Assembly: GCA_024516035.1 (NCBI GenBank)
Contig: CM044955.1
Coordinates: forward strand, 46,328,969-46,392,968
Source of the DNA: Bactericera cockerelli
Lineage: Eukaryota > Arthropoda > Insecta > Hemiptera > Triozidae
Direction: 5' to 3'
DNA length: 64,000 bases
The position numbers were made by a program, and so were the translations under genes. Position 1 is the first letter of the stretch, and each line of letters opens with the position of its first letter. Shown here one piece after another: positions 19,846 through 36,600 of the stretch. A model generated the notes under the pieces. It made no database searches. It saw nothing but the letters and a program-made list of their open reading frames with translations, and had not been told where the DNA came from.

Positions 19846-19927
19846 TATATATATCTTGTTGTGTAATACTTGTTTTGTACCAATAAAGCACAAATATTGT
19901 TGAAAACATACTTATATCTCACGCTAA

Positions 19928-23430
<3,503 letters not shown>

Positions 23431-25415
23431 AAAGGATGTATTACATATACTCTTCAATTTATTTAAAAGTCTGATATGTGATTTTGAACATGAAAATCAT
23501 TTGGGGTGAGTAAACATATTAAATTTACTAAAACTGAATCATTATTAATTTGGAATTAGTTTACATTAAACTGGGTGTACACTGTACATATTTATGAGAT
23601 TTATAAGGGATGAAATTAAAATTTGATAAAATGAATGCCTCCTGTTATGCATTAGAAATTTAAGTGTACCACTGAGGTTGATGGCTTGATGTGCTTAAGA
23701 GTATTCACATAGGTATTGTAAAAATCATCATCATTACAGAAATATGAGCCAAAAGCCCAAATAGAATGATTTTATTAACTCCCACAAGATAGGGCAACCA
23801 AATCACTGAATCACTTTTTCATGGTTAGGTAAAAGGAGACAGTTATAGATAAGATAAGATACAGTGTTTCTTTGTATTATTATGTCACAAATTAGTCAGT
23901 AGCACACAGTGTGCAAGCCTAGCTTGCTACCCACTGGTCATGGTCGTGGTGACTAAAGGAGACAGTTATGATCTCACTTGCCCTACTTCCTGTTTGATTT
24001 GGAAGATCAATAATAATAATTATGTTAAATGAGTAATGAGGGCGAGAAAAGTCTCTGCAGAAAAAGCTCTGCTGCATAGGCAAAAATTGTTGTGTCTTTT
24101 TGAACATTTTGTATTTATCTTGTTACAAAAACATCAGATTTGCAAAGCTCACTTTCAAGGAAGCCTTTTTAATTTTGATCCAAGTTTTAAAATCATTATT
24201 TATTATGCTCTGAATAATTATTTTTATTTTGAAAAACACATTCCTTTGCTTGCAGATTGTTTGGATTTGTTCAAGTGTCAGCACAACTTTTAGTACCAGA
24301 ACCAAGACTTGCAATATGAGACAATTTATTTTTATCAACCAGAAATTAGATCCCTTGCTTAGTTTTAATGACTGCTCAATTGTTAAAAAATCTTTAACTA
24401 TTAATGTTGGTCTTTCAGAGTGACTTGGCTATCAGTCAATACTACTTTTTGGCAAACATAAATTTTCAAGTTTTCATTTTTAACAACTAAGCACAAAACG
24501 GAAACAATTCATGCAACAAGCTTCCAAAAAAATAGTTTTTTTGATAAATCTATGCTTCTGTTGTTCCACAGTTATTTTGTACCACTTTTAATACCTTTTA
24601 ATCTACATGTTTCAAACTGTACAATACCATCTAAATGTCTGTTGAATGTCTTTTTTTGTGTTTTTTTTATGTCACATACCTAGAATAATCAAACCTAGCT
24701 TTAAGTAAGAACAGTTTAGACTTTTAATTAGAATTAATATTTTATTCAATAATGAATTACAAGCAACAAATTACAAAAAGATTAAAATCAAATAATCTCT
24801 GTATCTACTCATTATCTATTTTGTCAACTCTTTAATCAGTACATACAAATTAAATTGTTGTGGGTTGTTGAATTTTATTTTTAAAAAATTGTTTTCATTT
24901 TTACTGGAAAACAAAAGGTAACTAACCGAACACAGTGAGGTTCTGTTTTAACTTGCATACTGGATGATTCAGCTTTCGTTTGTGTGTCTGTCTGTCTGTC
25001 TGTTCTGCAATAACTCTTGACTGGAATCTTCAAAATTGTTGAAATATAGTATACATGTTTATTGGAGTACTAGAATTTCACCTATTGTTTTGGGCTAAAA
25101 TAGGCCACTCGGGGCCGCATGGGCGCCATAAAAGCTCAAATTTTGGAAAATGGATTTTTAGGATAACACATGACCACACTGAGACTGTCAATAGTAACCA
25201 TGCAAAATTTCAGCTCAATCTGTCTTCAGTTCTCAAGTTATAGCATATTAAAACTTTCAGGATATGTGTAAAAACATGTTGATAATCAGTGAAACTAATT
25301 AAAAAATGAAGCTGAACCATGTTTTAGCCCACCTAGTATCTTAAACATTTTTTTACTCAATTAGCTCACAACATTGACTGGTTTAGACTGAACATCATTG
25401 TCAATTGCATTTCTT
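23431..25415. other. REEP 3' UTR / intergenic, no gene recognised
   Basis: AT-rich. Short open frames at 24036-24423 show no domain. No canonical AATAAA close to the REEP stop; ATTAAA variants occur about 90-200 bp downstream. A TCTG microsatellite lies near 24985. Confidence 0.5.
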
Positions 25416-27833
25416 TTAAAAAATGTTTATCTGGGCAATGACTTTTTCTTTCCCTTTGAATTGTATGTTCACTTTGTCCAGTTGCCACTCATCACTTTCC
25501 TTCACAGCATCTATCAACATCATGGCATTGTGAATTCTACCAGTTAGAGGAATTTCAAAATGTGCTTCATTTTCTTTTTTAAAGTTCTTTTCATCATTAA
25601 AATTAACTCTTCCTCCATTGATAGGTTCTCCCAGTAGAGCTCTTAGATCAGAATTTTGTTTTGCTACTTCTATGGCTTCAACTACTACTTTTGACTTATA
25701 GAATAGGTTTGTTTCATAATGGTTTTTCCAGAAAATACCAGTGCCACCCACAACAGTGATTCCACCAAGCAATATTTGAAGAGTTGTCCATGATACATTA
25801 CTCTGAAATCATAATCATGTTGAGATGACAAGGAACAAAAATGCATCAAAAAGGTTTTTATAATATTGATGGTCAGGTAAATATTTTTCTTCAATAAGTG
25901 AAACATGAAGATCCTTTGTGTTAACAGATTTTGTAGAACTGGCCAAAATTCTTACCCTCTCTGCCCATGTTTGAAATTGAAGTTCATTTTTGCTGTCGCA
26001 AACTTTTAAATTATAGAATGCAGTACCTTGAAAGTGTAGAGCTATGAATATCAAATGAGTACCAGCACCTAGAATATTAGATCAGTAATATATGGATTTT
26101 ATTGGGTGCATTTGTAGCCAGCATGCCACAGCTGGGGGGTGATGGTCTCCTCAGCCACAGATTTCTATGTGCATCAAACATTGAGAGAACTTGTGCTTTT
26201 TCTTTTCAAGATATACCATTGGGTATTAATATTTTGTTTCCTGTTGCCACTAAGAGTAATTATTGGTCAAAATCAGCATAAATTTCAGAAACTTATAAGT
26301 ATCAAAACTAATAATGTTAGCCAGCGTCGATGGTGGGTGGAATGCACCGGTTCTCATTAGATCACTGAAGTTAAGCAACGTCCAGCTAGGTGAAGACTTT
26401 GTGATGCTGGCATTCCGGCCCAACCCAGGCTGGGTGAGGTTAATGTGGGTAGCAGGTTTGTGATTTTCCTGCAAATGGGGGGTAACACCCCCATCATGAT
26501 ATGACCATGCAGTTGAAAGTGACGTTAAAAACAAAAAAAAATAATAATAAAGTTAATTTTTTATTTACTCATAAGTTAATATTTACAATCAATGAAAAAG
26601 AGTGAGCTTATCATAACTAACTGGTCGTTTTAACACATGATTGAATACCTGATTCCCAATACATAGTTTAAAATAAGATGATACATTATTAAATTACCAA
26701 CAAGGAACTGCAGTGGCTGATATTGCAGATTTTTTGGGGTCAATTTAGGGGGTATGGAGGTGTCCATTCTAGTCATTTCCACTGTGACTAGTCAGGCATA
26801 CATAGTAGGGCCTAGTGCTTTCTTTAGGTTTGGACTATTGGCTCAAGACAGGGAGTGATATTATGTTTACATACAAGAGCATAGATAGGAAATTTATATT
26901 CAGATTTGTTTGTTTTATTAAGAGTTTTTACCAACAAGGAACTGCAGAGAAACTATTAACTATTAAGAGAATTACCAACAAGGAACTGCAGTGGCTGATA
27001 TTGCAGATTTTTTTGGGGTCAATTTAGGGGGTATGGGGGTGTCCATTCTTGTCATTTCCACTGTGACAAGTCAGGCATACATAGTAGGGCCTAGTGCTTT
27101 CTTTAGGTTTCGAATATTGGCTCAAGACAGGGAGTAATATTATGTTTACATACAAGAGCATAGATGGGAAATTTATATTCAGATTTGTTTGTTTTATTAA
27201 GAGTTTAATGTCGTTTTTCAACTGCATGGTCATACACAACGGGGGTTTTACCCTCCATTCACAAGAAATTTACAAACCTGCTACCCACATTGACCTCACC
27301 CAGCCTGGGTTGTGCCAGAATGCCAGCATCACAAAGTCTTCACCTCACTAGACATTGCCTAACTTCAAAGATCCTATGAAAACCGGTACATCCAACGTGC
27401 CATCGACACTGGCTATATTCAGATTTAAAATGAGCTACACTTACCAATTTAGACAAAAGACCCATCTTGCATTGAGGTGAACTCAGAAGTCAAATTACTT
27501 ATACATAATTATTTTGTTGTTGAGACCTAACAATCTCTAGAAAGACATCTATGGCCAAGTATTGATAAGGCTGATTCGGTGGCTTTAAAAAGAATGATTC
27601 AAACTGACATATTTTGAAAACTGATGAAATTTCCCTAAAAAATTGAGAAAGTCTGGACTTTTGATAAGTTTAGAATTTAGATTTTTGAAAAAACTGTAAA
27701 GATCTTGAGAAATAAGAACTCTTCACACTAAAATAGAGTGTCCTTTATTTATCCATGGATAAATAAGTAATGGTGAACTCCTAATGTATCAAACCTGTCC
27801 CGTAAAATCAGCCATCTTGGTTCGTCTTAACAT
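25416..27833 (-). CDS. Probable cytochrome c oxidase assembly factor 1 (COA1/TIM21-like)
   Basis: A small inner-membrane mitochondrial protein that assists early assembly of complexes IV and I. The main exon is 25416-25802 (acceptor tttcag at 25803 on the minus strand), coding for 128 aa. A hydrophobic helix (LQILLGGITVVGGTG) is followed by a soluble domain with ALLGEPINGG, then FEIPLTGRIHNA and a DEWQLDKVNIQ strand. This matches the order in COA1 (...LGxPI...; ...IPVxG...; ...W.LD...L). The proposed first exon is 27795-27833 (ATG 27833, 13 codons, basic start, donor CAG|GTTTG); it joins in phase 0 and gives about 141 aa, the usual size. The exon 1 choice is a proposal. SINE and tandem repeats fill the 2-kb intron. 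Confidence 0.65.
26318..26527 (+). mobile_element. 5S-rRNA-headed SINE
   Basis: The head CACCGGTTCTCATTAGATCA then AAGTTAAGCAACG resembles the internal control region of 5S rRNA. The conserved body is CCCAACCCAGGCTGGGTGAG ... GATATGACCATGCAGTTG. It lies in the COA1 intron. Confidence 0.85.
26696..27206 (+). repeat. 278-bp tandem duplication (two copies)
   Basis: Copy 1 starts at 26696 and copy 2 at 26974 (marker ACCAACAAGGAACTGCAGTG). They differ by a few substitutions. Copy 2 is interrupted on the right by a 5S SINE. A third partial copy of the unit's start lies at about 26930. Confidence 0.85.
27207..27413 (-). mobile_element. 5S-rRNA-headed SINE
   Basis: Reverse copy of the family. The 5S-like end is at about 27412-27345 and the body end at 27207. 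Confidence 0.85.
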
Positions 27834-27969
27834 GGCTTGTTAAAAAATTAGCCACATTGTTTAGCTTATCAAAGGACAAATTTACTACCCATACGTTATG
27901 ACTTTTCTATTACCTCCATGAGCTTATTATCATTTGTTATTGTTAAACCCCTGAGATCATATAACATGT

Positions 27970-28253
27970 GCCGTATTTTTCTTTCTAACCAAAGTTAACC
28001 AAACAGGAATAAAATGAACCAAACTGGAAGCAAGTCATTTTTCTTTTGGAAGAGGAAAAATTTCCACTTCCAAAGTTAACCAAAGTGGAAGTAGAAAATT
28101 CTTGCTTCCAGTTCTTTTATAGGTTAAGTCCATTGTTTATCTTTAAAAGTAACCAAACGCATTTTTCTTTTACGAATGACCTTGGAATAAAATGGAAATT
28201 TTTGGAAGAAACCTAACCAGGAAATTTTTTTTGGTTAGAAAGAAAAATACGAC
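27970..28253. mobile_element. MITE, GYCGTATTTTTCTT family, copy 2
   Basis: Begins GCCGTATTTTTCTTTCTAAC and ends GAAAGAAAAATACGAC. Confidence 0.8.
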
Positions 28254-28269
28254 TATAGAAAGATCCTTT

Positions 28270-28549
28270 GCCGTATTTTTCTTTTTAACCTAAGTTAACG
28301 AAACGGGAATAAAACGAACCAAACTAGAAGCAAGTCATTTTTATTTTGGAAGAGGAAAAATTTCAACTTCCAAAGTTAACCAAAGTGGAAGAAGAAAATT
28401 CTTGCTTCCAGTTCTTTTATAGGTTAAGTCCATTGTTTATCTTTAAAAGTAATGCGTTTTTTCTTTCACGAATGACCTTGGAATAAAATGGAAATATTTG
28501 GAAAAAACCTAACCAGGAAATTTTATTTAGTTATAAAGAAAAATACGAC
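28270..28549. mobile_element. MITE, GYCGTATTTTTCTT family, copy 3
   Basis: A second copy in the same orientation only 16 bp from copy 2, and about as long. It suggests a tandem insertion or a local duplication. Confidence 0.8.
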
Positions 28550-28701
28550 TCTTGCCTATCTCGACAAATCCCGGCTTCTGATTGGTTCAATTTATTTGAA
28601 TTTTTTGTTTACCTCTTGCAGTGGCGGATAACGAAACATCCTTAATTTTCACGTCACGTACCAAGCCTTATATATTATAACTATATAATAAGTAGAAAAT
28701 A

Positions 28702-29624
28702 ATGAAAGTAAAAGAAGAAGCAAACACAAAAAAACTAATATGTAAGTATGAAAAAAGTAAAAATATTATTTTAGAAGAATTAGGTAATTTAGGTACCCGG
28801 TCCGTTCGCGAGAGAAAAATTACTACAACTCCGGCACTGATTTTGAAAACAGCTGATGGTCCCTCTTGGACGCAAATCCTGATACATCGGGTTCTCTCTA
28901 TGTTATATGATCTCAGTTGTGTTAAACCAAATCAATTTTTAAAAAGTAAAAAAGTTAACAAATCATTGATGAAAATAAAATTAAAGGAGCTCAAGAAGCA
29001 GAACGATCAGCTGACTAGAAAGGAATATGAGGTAGTAGGACTGCGGTCACATTATCACAGTTTTGAGAAACCCTGTTTGTATCTGTTAGTTTTGGAACAG
29101 ATGTTCATGACCCGAACGCAACAAATATATTTTGTCTCAGTCTGTGGGATTCGATCTCATTGGATGAAAAAAAAAAGATCCGCCTTTTTTAAATTTTATT
29201 TCGCAGCCATATAAGAGGGGCTACTGTACACGCTTGTGGTCTGTGTTGTAGCTTGCCCATTCCTTAGTATATGCCTCCCCTCCTGATGGACAAGTGACAC
29301 CATACTTCCCATTTCGGTGCTGGGTCAAAACGAGAGCACCTTGCTCTCCCTCACCAACAACTCTGTAATTAAATTTAGGATACAAATATTTTGTCAGCTC
29401 GAGGGATCGAACCTGGGACCTTCCGCACGGCAAGCGAGTGCTTTACCACTGAGCTAATCATACACTCAGTGCAAGAGCGGACTACCTACTTGACTGCAAC
29501 GTTCCCAATGCAAACTGTGAAGCAATACTTCAATCAGATGGGTGTTGATTTTAGAGGAAGAGCGGAGTATGAAACGCTTCGCAACGTTGCGAGACAGAAA
29601 GTTGCACTCAGAAGGATGCAGTAG
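28702..29624 (+). pseudogene. Unrecognised ORF, probably split by a SINE
   Basis: A 170-codon frame opens at ATG 28702, preceded by TATATATTATAA about 30-40 bp upstream and an ATTGG box near 28578. The first part is Lys/Glu-rich and includes DGPSWTQILIHRVLSMLYD. It runs into a family B SINE at about 29190. Past the SINE a 50-codon frame (29466-29624) with a well-formed helical Arg-rich end (ARQKVALRRMQ) closes with TAG. The two may be one former gene. I know no family for either piece; an orphan or mobile-element gene is possible. Confidence 0.35.
29190..29466 (-). mobile_element. tRNA-headed SINE, family B
   Basis: B box GGTTCGATCC at about 29402-29411 (minus); body as in the other family B copies. 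It interrupts the unrecognised ORF. Confidence 0.8.
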
Positions 29625-30687
29625 GTTTTAAGCTTTAGACAAGTTAGGAAATAAATTTCTTTCCTCACGATAGCTCCGGCCGCTCGCCGTTCGTTTTATA
29701 CCCGTAATTCGTAGAGGAACTAGAAAAAAAATCATGATTACAGCCAAGCTTTTTTGATCATTTCAGGTAGCGTGATCAAAATAAAATGATACTGATGTTT
29801 ATTTTATTCAGTACCTAAATAAATAACACGTTGAACAGTTCTTTCAAGTTAAGCAATCTTGAGCTTGGAAAAGAAGTTTTGGATTGACGTCTGTCTTTGG
29901 TTCGCAGTCATCAGTTTTAAATAAATATTATTTTCTGGCATGCCGACTCCAATCAGGCTGAGTGAGGTCAACGAGAATAATAAGAGTAAGCTAGCCAGCA
30001 AATTGAGAAAGCTCCTTCATCGTGATGTGACTGTATTGAATGACAATATTAATGGTCAAAATATGCGTCACTTGATTAAAATTAGGATTTCACCACTGTA
30101 CGAGTATTCATAGTTTTAAGTGATAGAAATGAAAGAACATTGCATAATATTTACTATTTTTATTGTTTCCGTACAAAAAGACAACAAAGTACAAAAAACT
30201 AAACATAAGGCATCGTAGATATTAAAAATGAGATCCTTTAAATTTAAACATAAATTGGCGAAATCGAAAATTGTAGAATGGATAAGAAATTTAATCTTTT
30301 AAGACTAAAAATAGGGACAACTTTTATTTGTGTAGGAAATAACCGACATATCTGGACAACACCAGTTCTCAACAAAGATTTTTTTAATAATTTATATCAG
30401 TGACAGTTTAAAGTTCTTTCTTTGCCAGGCAGAAAAAACTGAAGTTAAAAATCTCATTATTATTTTTACAAAAGTATTTTTAATTACAAAAGTTCATGTA
30501 TTAAATAAAGAATAAAATCAAATCTCTATTCAGAGTTAGGTATGCAGAATTCATTAAAATTCAAGCATCAACTGAATCGTGAGGCTCATTTTCTTTTCTC
30601 TTGAAATAAAAAAAACAACGTATGTACAACATTTATAACATCAGGAGGCTACTTTATACAGCAGGACTGATTATTAAAAATGGATAA
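29625..30687. other. VRK1 3' flank, no gene recognised
   Basis: AT-rich. Candidate minus-strand AATAAA signals occur near 30160 and beyond; which one ends the kinase mRNA cannot be decided. Confidence 0.4.
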
Positions 30688-33600
30688 CTATTTTCTCGCC
30701 CTGGATGCAGCAGGCTTCTTTTCATTTTTCTTTTTCATCACTTCAAGCATAGCAGGGGTAGGCACAGATTTATCAGAAGGAGCTGGTTTATCAGGTACAA
30801 TGTACGTTAATCTCTTCTTGTCCATTACTTCAGTCATTGCTGGGGTGGGGTTGTCAGGCATGGCTGGAGGGGTGCTGGATACGGCGAAGGTTCTGTCCAA
30901 CGGGTCCTCCTCGGAATCTTCTACTTCCACTGTGGGTTCAGGTCTGGGGGAAAAATAAATTAGCTTATTATGTAGTAGTCACTGCCTAACTGTAGCATGC
31001 TGAGCTTGCACTCCAGGTGCCCCGCGTTCGAATCCCGGTGGGGTCAGAATTTTTTCAGCTCTGTAGGTAATTTGAATGTCAGCTCCCTACCCCAGCCTCG
31101 CGAGGTAGTTGTAGAGTGGACAACAACCAGTGGAGGCATTGCTAGAATGATATTGAAATATCATGGTTGGTTGGAGCATTAGCATTAGTTCTCGTAATTA
31201 TGACATAACAACACAAATAACTAACTCTTTCTCTAGATTTTTAAATATTGGTTTAAAGGAGAGATAAAAAAATTGTTTCCAATCTTTAACACCATCATGG
31301 TATGCTGAGTGAAAAATGACCGAGTAAAATTCCACTTTTCACATAATACATAAATAAAATATTATGAAATGCAAATTTTGTAATGTTTTTCTCTTACTTA
31401 CACCTCTACGACATTCTTTTTCCTCTTGGGTTCATGCTCCTCGTCTTCACTGCTTCTCTCATCTATTTCAAATTCCTCTTCAATGACCTTCTGTACCTTT
31501 CCTTTCCTCTTTGCACCTTCGTTCTTCTTTGCAGCCCTGGTAGCTTCCTCTTTCTTTGATGTTGATGCACCTTCATTTATTTTTGCATCCTTCTTTTTTC
31601 CTTCACTAGTTTCTTCAATATTTTTTGTGGTTGCTTTCTTATCTTGACCATACTTTCGCACAGCGGCGGCCGGTCTCTTCTTCTTGTTCATAACTTCCAG
31701 CATGGCAGAGGTGGGAATATCTGCGGCAGGGATCTGAGGTGTGGACTGGGCAATGGGGTGTGGGGTTGTAGTAGGTAGAGACATTGTGACATTGGGTTGT
31801 GCTGGGGTAATGACTATGTCGGGTTTCTGAGCATTGGATTCAGCTTTTGATCTAAAATTTGTAGAAAAGGGTCATTATTTTGTAAGTGTAAAAATTTTCA
31901 TGTTTGCCCGGCAAGCAAAAATTTACAGGGTATTTTAAAGTGAGAAAAAAGGTGCCAACATTTGATTTTTAAATGGGTTGACTTCAATTTTATTTGATAT
32001 AATATAATATAATATAATAATATCGGGTGTACCGATTCATTTATTTACGAGCAGAGCCCATTATCCATTAATACACAATATATATCTCCCTTGCCTTTAT
32101 CCCATATTAGCTTATGTTGCTTTTGGGGTCGGCATTGTTCAACCTCATGGTTGAGGTTGGTAGGGTGGTGCACGTTTTTTATGGCTGGATGTCCTTCCTA
32201 ACGCCAACGATTCTATTTGGTTTTAACGTCCTGATGTGGACGGGGGTGTTACCCTCCATTCGCTGGGAATTGTACCAGCTACCCACATTAACCTCACCCA
32301 GCCTGGGTAGGGCCGGAAATGCCAGCCTCACGTGTTTGGAGGGAACAGAATTTTCTTCGAAAACTCTGCTCCAACCAGGGATCGAACTCGGGATCTCTGG
32401 ACTACGGGCAGTAGTCACAACCATTACGCCACGGAGGCTGGTACACGATACAAAAATTAAATAAAATACTAATTTTAAAGAAAGTAATAAAAATATCAAA
32501 ATTCACAATTAAAACAGTTAGGTAAAAAAAAAAAAATTTAGCTGTTCTGAATTCTCATCATGCGGTTGAGACGAGAAAAGAAAGTATAATTGGTAGCACA
32601 CTGTCTAACATAAAAGGTTTTAGTACCTCTCAGTCGACGACGGCAATCAAAATGAACCAACTCAAGAAGTTTGGCGCAATCCACACTGCCTTCAATCAAT
32701 TTGTTGAAAAAGTTCAGGTAAGCGGTAACCCGACGATCTCGAAGAGATGGTAATTTGAGGTCGAAATCAGGATACCTAAACTTGAAATGAAAAAAGAATC
32801 TCTTCTGGACTCTCTCAAGTATGTTAATATGCACCATATAGTGAGGAGACCAAACAATACAGCCATATTCAAGGATAGAACGAATAAGAGCCTTGTATAA
32901 TATGGCAAAGGCTTCTGAAGAGAGTCCCTTCTGAAGAGAGTGACAACGCATGGATAAATTGGCAATATGATACATAAATGAAAGTTTGCTATCACATAGG
33001 ATACCTAAATCTTTCATTTGTACGACATTGCTCAAAGGAGTGGAGTCAAGATAATAATTATGTGAAATCGAAAGATTCGTTACAGTTATCACTGTAACGA
33101 ATTCGTTTTGAAACCATTGGAAGTGAACCATTGGAAGAAACTCAAGAGATCAAGTTGAAGAAGCTGACAGTTGTCCAGATTTGAGATAGTTCTGTACAGC
33201 TTAACATCATCAGCAAACATTAAAAGTGAAGAATGTCTGATATGAAGTGGCAAATCATTGAAGAACAAGCTAAAAAGGAGTGGACCAATGTGGCTTCCCT
33301 GACCAACCCCGGACAGAACCCGTACAGGTTGGGATATACAATCACCAACATATATGATTCTAAATGACTCCTGCCTGCCTAAGTACTTCCTTATTTAGAA
33401 ATTTTACATTCTGGGTGTTTTTTTTAACCACCCTTAACTTAGGACTTGAACAACCGACCTTATCAATCAAGCTACTGAGGTCGAATCAAACTATATTTAA
33501 AAGTACTCAAGCTATTTTTAGCAGTAAAAATATCAAATAAAATGCAAGTTGATCCATTTAAAAATCGAAAGTTGGCACTTTTAAACCATCCTGTATAAAT

Positions 33601-36600
33601 AATAATAATAATAAATATCATAACTGGAAGTGCATAATTAAGATTGCATAATTAAGACACTAGGATTTTTCATTTTTCAAAAAATCTGTCAGGGGCTGAG
33701 TAATTTAAGGTGTCTTTGGTGGGACACCCTGTAAAGAGAAGTTGACATTTAAAACCATCTGGTCCTTACTCTTTAGCATTCTTTCTTTTCTTCTTCTCTT
33801 TCACAGTTTCCTGTGGTTTCTCTTCTTCTTCATTTTCTTCCACTAATTCCAGCTTTTCCTGCACTCTCCGCTTGGATGTGTTCACATTGCGTAGAGCATC
33901 CTCTTCAAAATGCACATCAGCCCCCTCATTCTCATTGTCTTCTTTTTGGCTCTCTTCATCTTCTTCTACTGGAGGTAGAATAGCCTGGAAATATTGAGAA
34001 AAGTCAATATTCTGGGAGTCTTTCCAAACCAAGTTTTAATAAATATACATGTCATTGTAGTAGTCACAGTGGCAGAGTGAGTTAGCGCGCTAGGTATTGC
34101 ACGCATGGTGACCTGGGTTCGATCCCCAGCGACACAGGAATTTTTCTGATCTGTACTTGGATGTTCGGGGTCCACTCATACCTTGTGAGGCAAAATGAGT
34201 AGTTACTTGTATGAGTAACGACCAGTGGTGGCATTACCAGAGTAAAAAGAAATTAATGTAATAGAATAATTCGAAATGTGAAGGAGGCTCTTAGTAATGT
34301 TGCACTACCTACAAAAATTGTGAAGAGGCCTTGTGCTTCACCACAAATAAAATCATACATACATGTCATTGTTGTTGTAGTAGGGATGTGAGGTATCCCT
34401 TACAAACAATTGTAATTAAATTTAGAATACAATTTTTTCGTCGGCTCGGGGGTACCCTTTAAAGTTGGCAAGCAAGTGCTTGCTTAACCACTGATCTAAT
34501 CGCGTGCTCAATGTCATGTTAAATATTATTTTAGAAACTAGTCAAGTGAAATTATTCTTTTTTTAATATTGGTACTTCACATAGTAACCCACCTGAAGTT
34601 TTTTTTTTTTTTTTTTTCATGTTACTTTATTTTTACTAGAGGGTGACTTTAAACATTCAACTTCCTAAACAGCTTCAAAGTTTACCTTCTTTGCTAGTAC
34701 TTTCTTCTTGGCAGGGGCTCTCTTGGGTTTCTCAGGCTTGCTAGTTCCTGCATCTGACAAAGCTGTTCCATTCTGTTCAATCTCTGTAAAGTTCAACTTT
34801 CCATCAAACTTGAGACCGGATTTTTGCAGAGCTTTAGTGAACATCTGCTTGAGCTTGTCATAGTCAGGGGTGTCTTCAAAATTGGTGGAGTTGATGTACT
34901 TGAACAGGTCTACAAATACAACTGGAAGGGGGAAAAAAAACAAGAACATGATAAAAAAAGAAAGATACGTATATATTTTTGAAAATTATCAGAATAAAAT
35001 AAATATGTATTGATATCACTATGTATGCAAGATTTTAACTTCCTAGTTGTCTCATAGGATTTTACATTGGTTTTTTGATACATGACTGGCATATCCTTCT
35101 AGTAGTTTAATTTATGGAAAAAAATGATAGTTTGAGAAATCTGATGTTCATGCTGTATAATTTATCCATATTATACAGCATGGGGGTTTGGCAAGGGACA
35201 GGAATACACACCTGGAACAGCCTCATCATAGTGAGTTGACAAGAAAGTTTTTGGGTCTTTCAAGAGTTCTTCTTTCATCTGGAGCACTTTGTCTGGGGTC
35301 TTTTCATGGGCAGCCCATGGCAGGGAGCCTGTGATGAGGTGCAGTAGATTGTACGCCAGGATCTCTATGTCACAGATGCGAGATGTAGTTACAGCACCCC
35401 GGTGTGCCACTATGGAGGTGTAGATCAGGGTACCTGGGAGGACCAAAGGAACGTATCTATTAAAAGGGAGAATTAAAGTCTAACACTGATGTACTCGAGT
35501 TGAGAAAAATTTCATCTCTCTCTCTCTCCTTAAGAAATGAAATTCTAGAATTTATTCACCACAGAGAACATGAAAAAGAAACAGTGCCAGCCATGACAGG
35601 CCAAAATATAATAACACAAATTTAGGGTTGGCACCAGGAAAGGCATCCAGCCATAGAGTTTGAAAGTAGGAGAGTGCCACCAGAACCATCCAATTTCAAC
35701 CATCTGAACAATGCCAACCCCAACTAAAATTTGGGAAAATGCAAAGTGAATGAAGCTGTAGAGCAGGGGTGCCCAACCTTTGCAGAATAAGCTGTAGAGT
35801 ATTTGGAGAACAATCTATAAACTTGTAATGAGAAATGTTAATAATAATTTCAAAACCCCAATTATCTTACCATTGTGAGCACTCTTTTTTTCCACTTTGT
35901 GTGCCTTGTGATTGTCATCTGTATCTTTGAACTTAGTGGCCAAACCAAAGTCCACAATATTGACCACAGCATGAGAGCTATCCACTCCAAGCAATACATT
36001 GGCTGGTTTGAGATCTGCATGTACATAGCCACTATGATGAATGTACTCCAGTGTGTCCAACTGCAAAAATAGGCAAATTCAATAGGAGAAGATAATTATT
36101 TAATACATGGGAATAGAATCCCTTTTTTGATAAGACCAGGCAGTTGATAGCAACATTAAACCCAAATTACAAAAAAAGACTCCCTTTCAATGCTAAAATT
36201 AAAAATATTGTTTGTAAAACACCTAAAAGATAAATGTGTGAATGAAAGCACTTAAATAGGAAATAGGTGTTTGGTGTTTTTCTCCCAACCAGATAGGTGT
36301 TTTTTATAAAACAAATGACTGAGAAAAACACATTATTTGAATTGACCAAGTGGGACACACACAGTGACCCACTTAATCACCACCACCACTCATTTTCACT
36401 CTGGCAAACCTAAGCTAATGCCACCACCCAACCACCCTGCCCAACAAACATTTCAAAAGATTCACCCTTAAAAATGTATGTTGATAAAACAATTCTAGAT
36501 GGTATACAAGAAGTTTCATAGAAAATCATCAAATAAGAGTGTAGGTAATTGCACTAAAAAACTCAAATTAACAAGGCAAGCACTCACAAAACCAAACACA

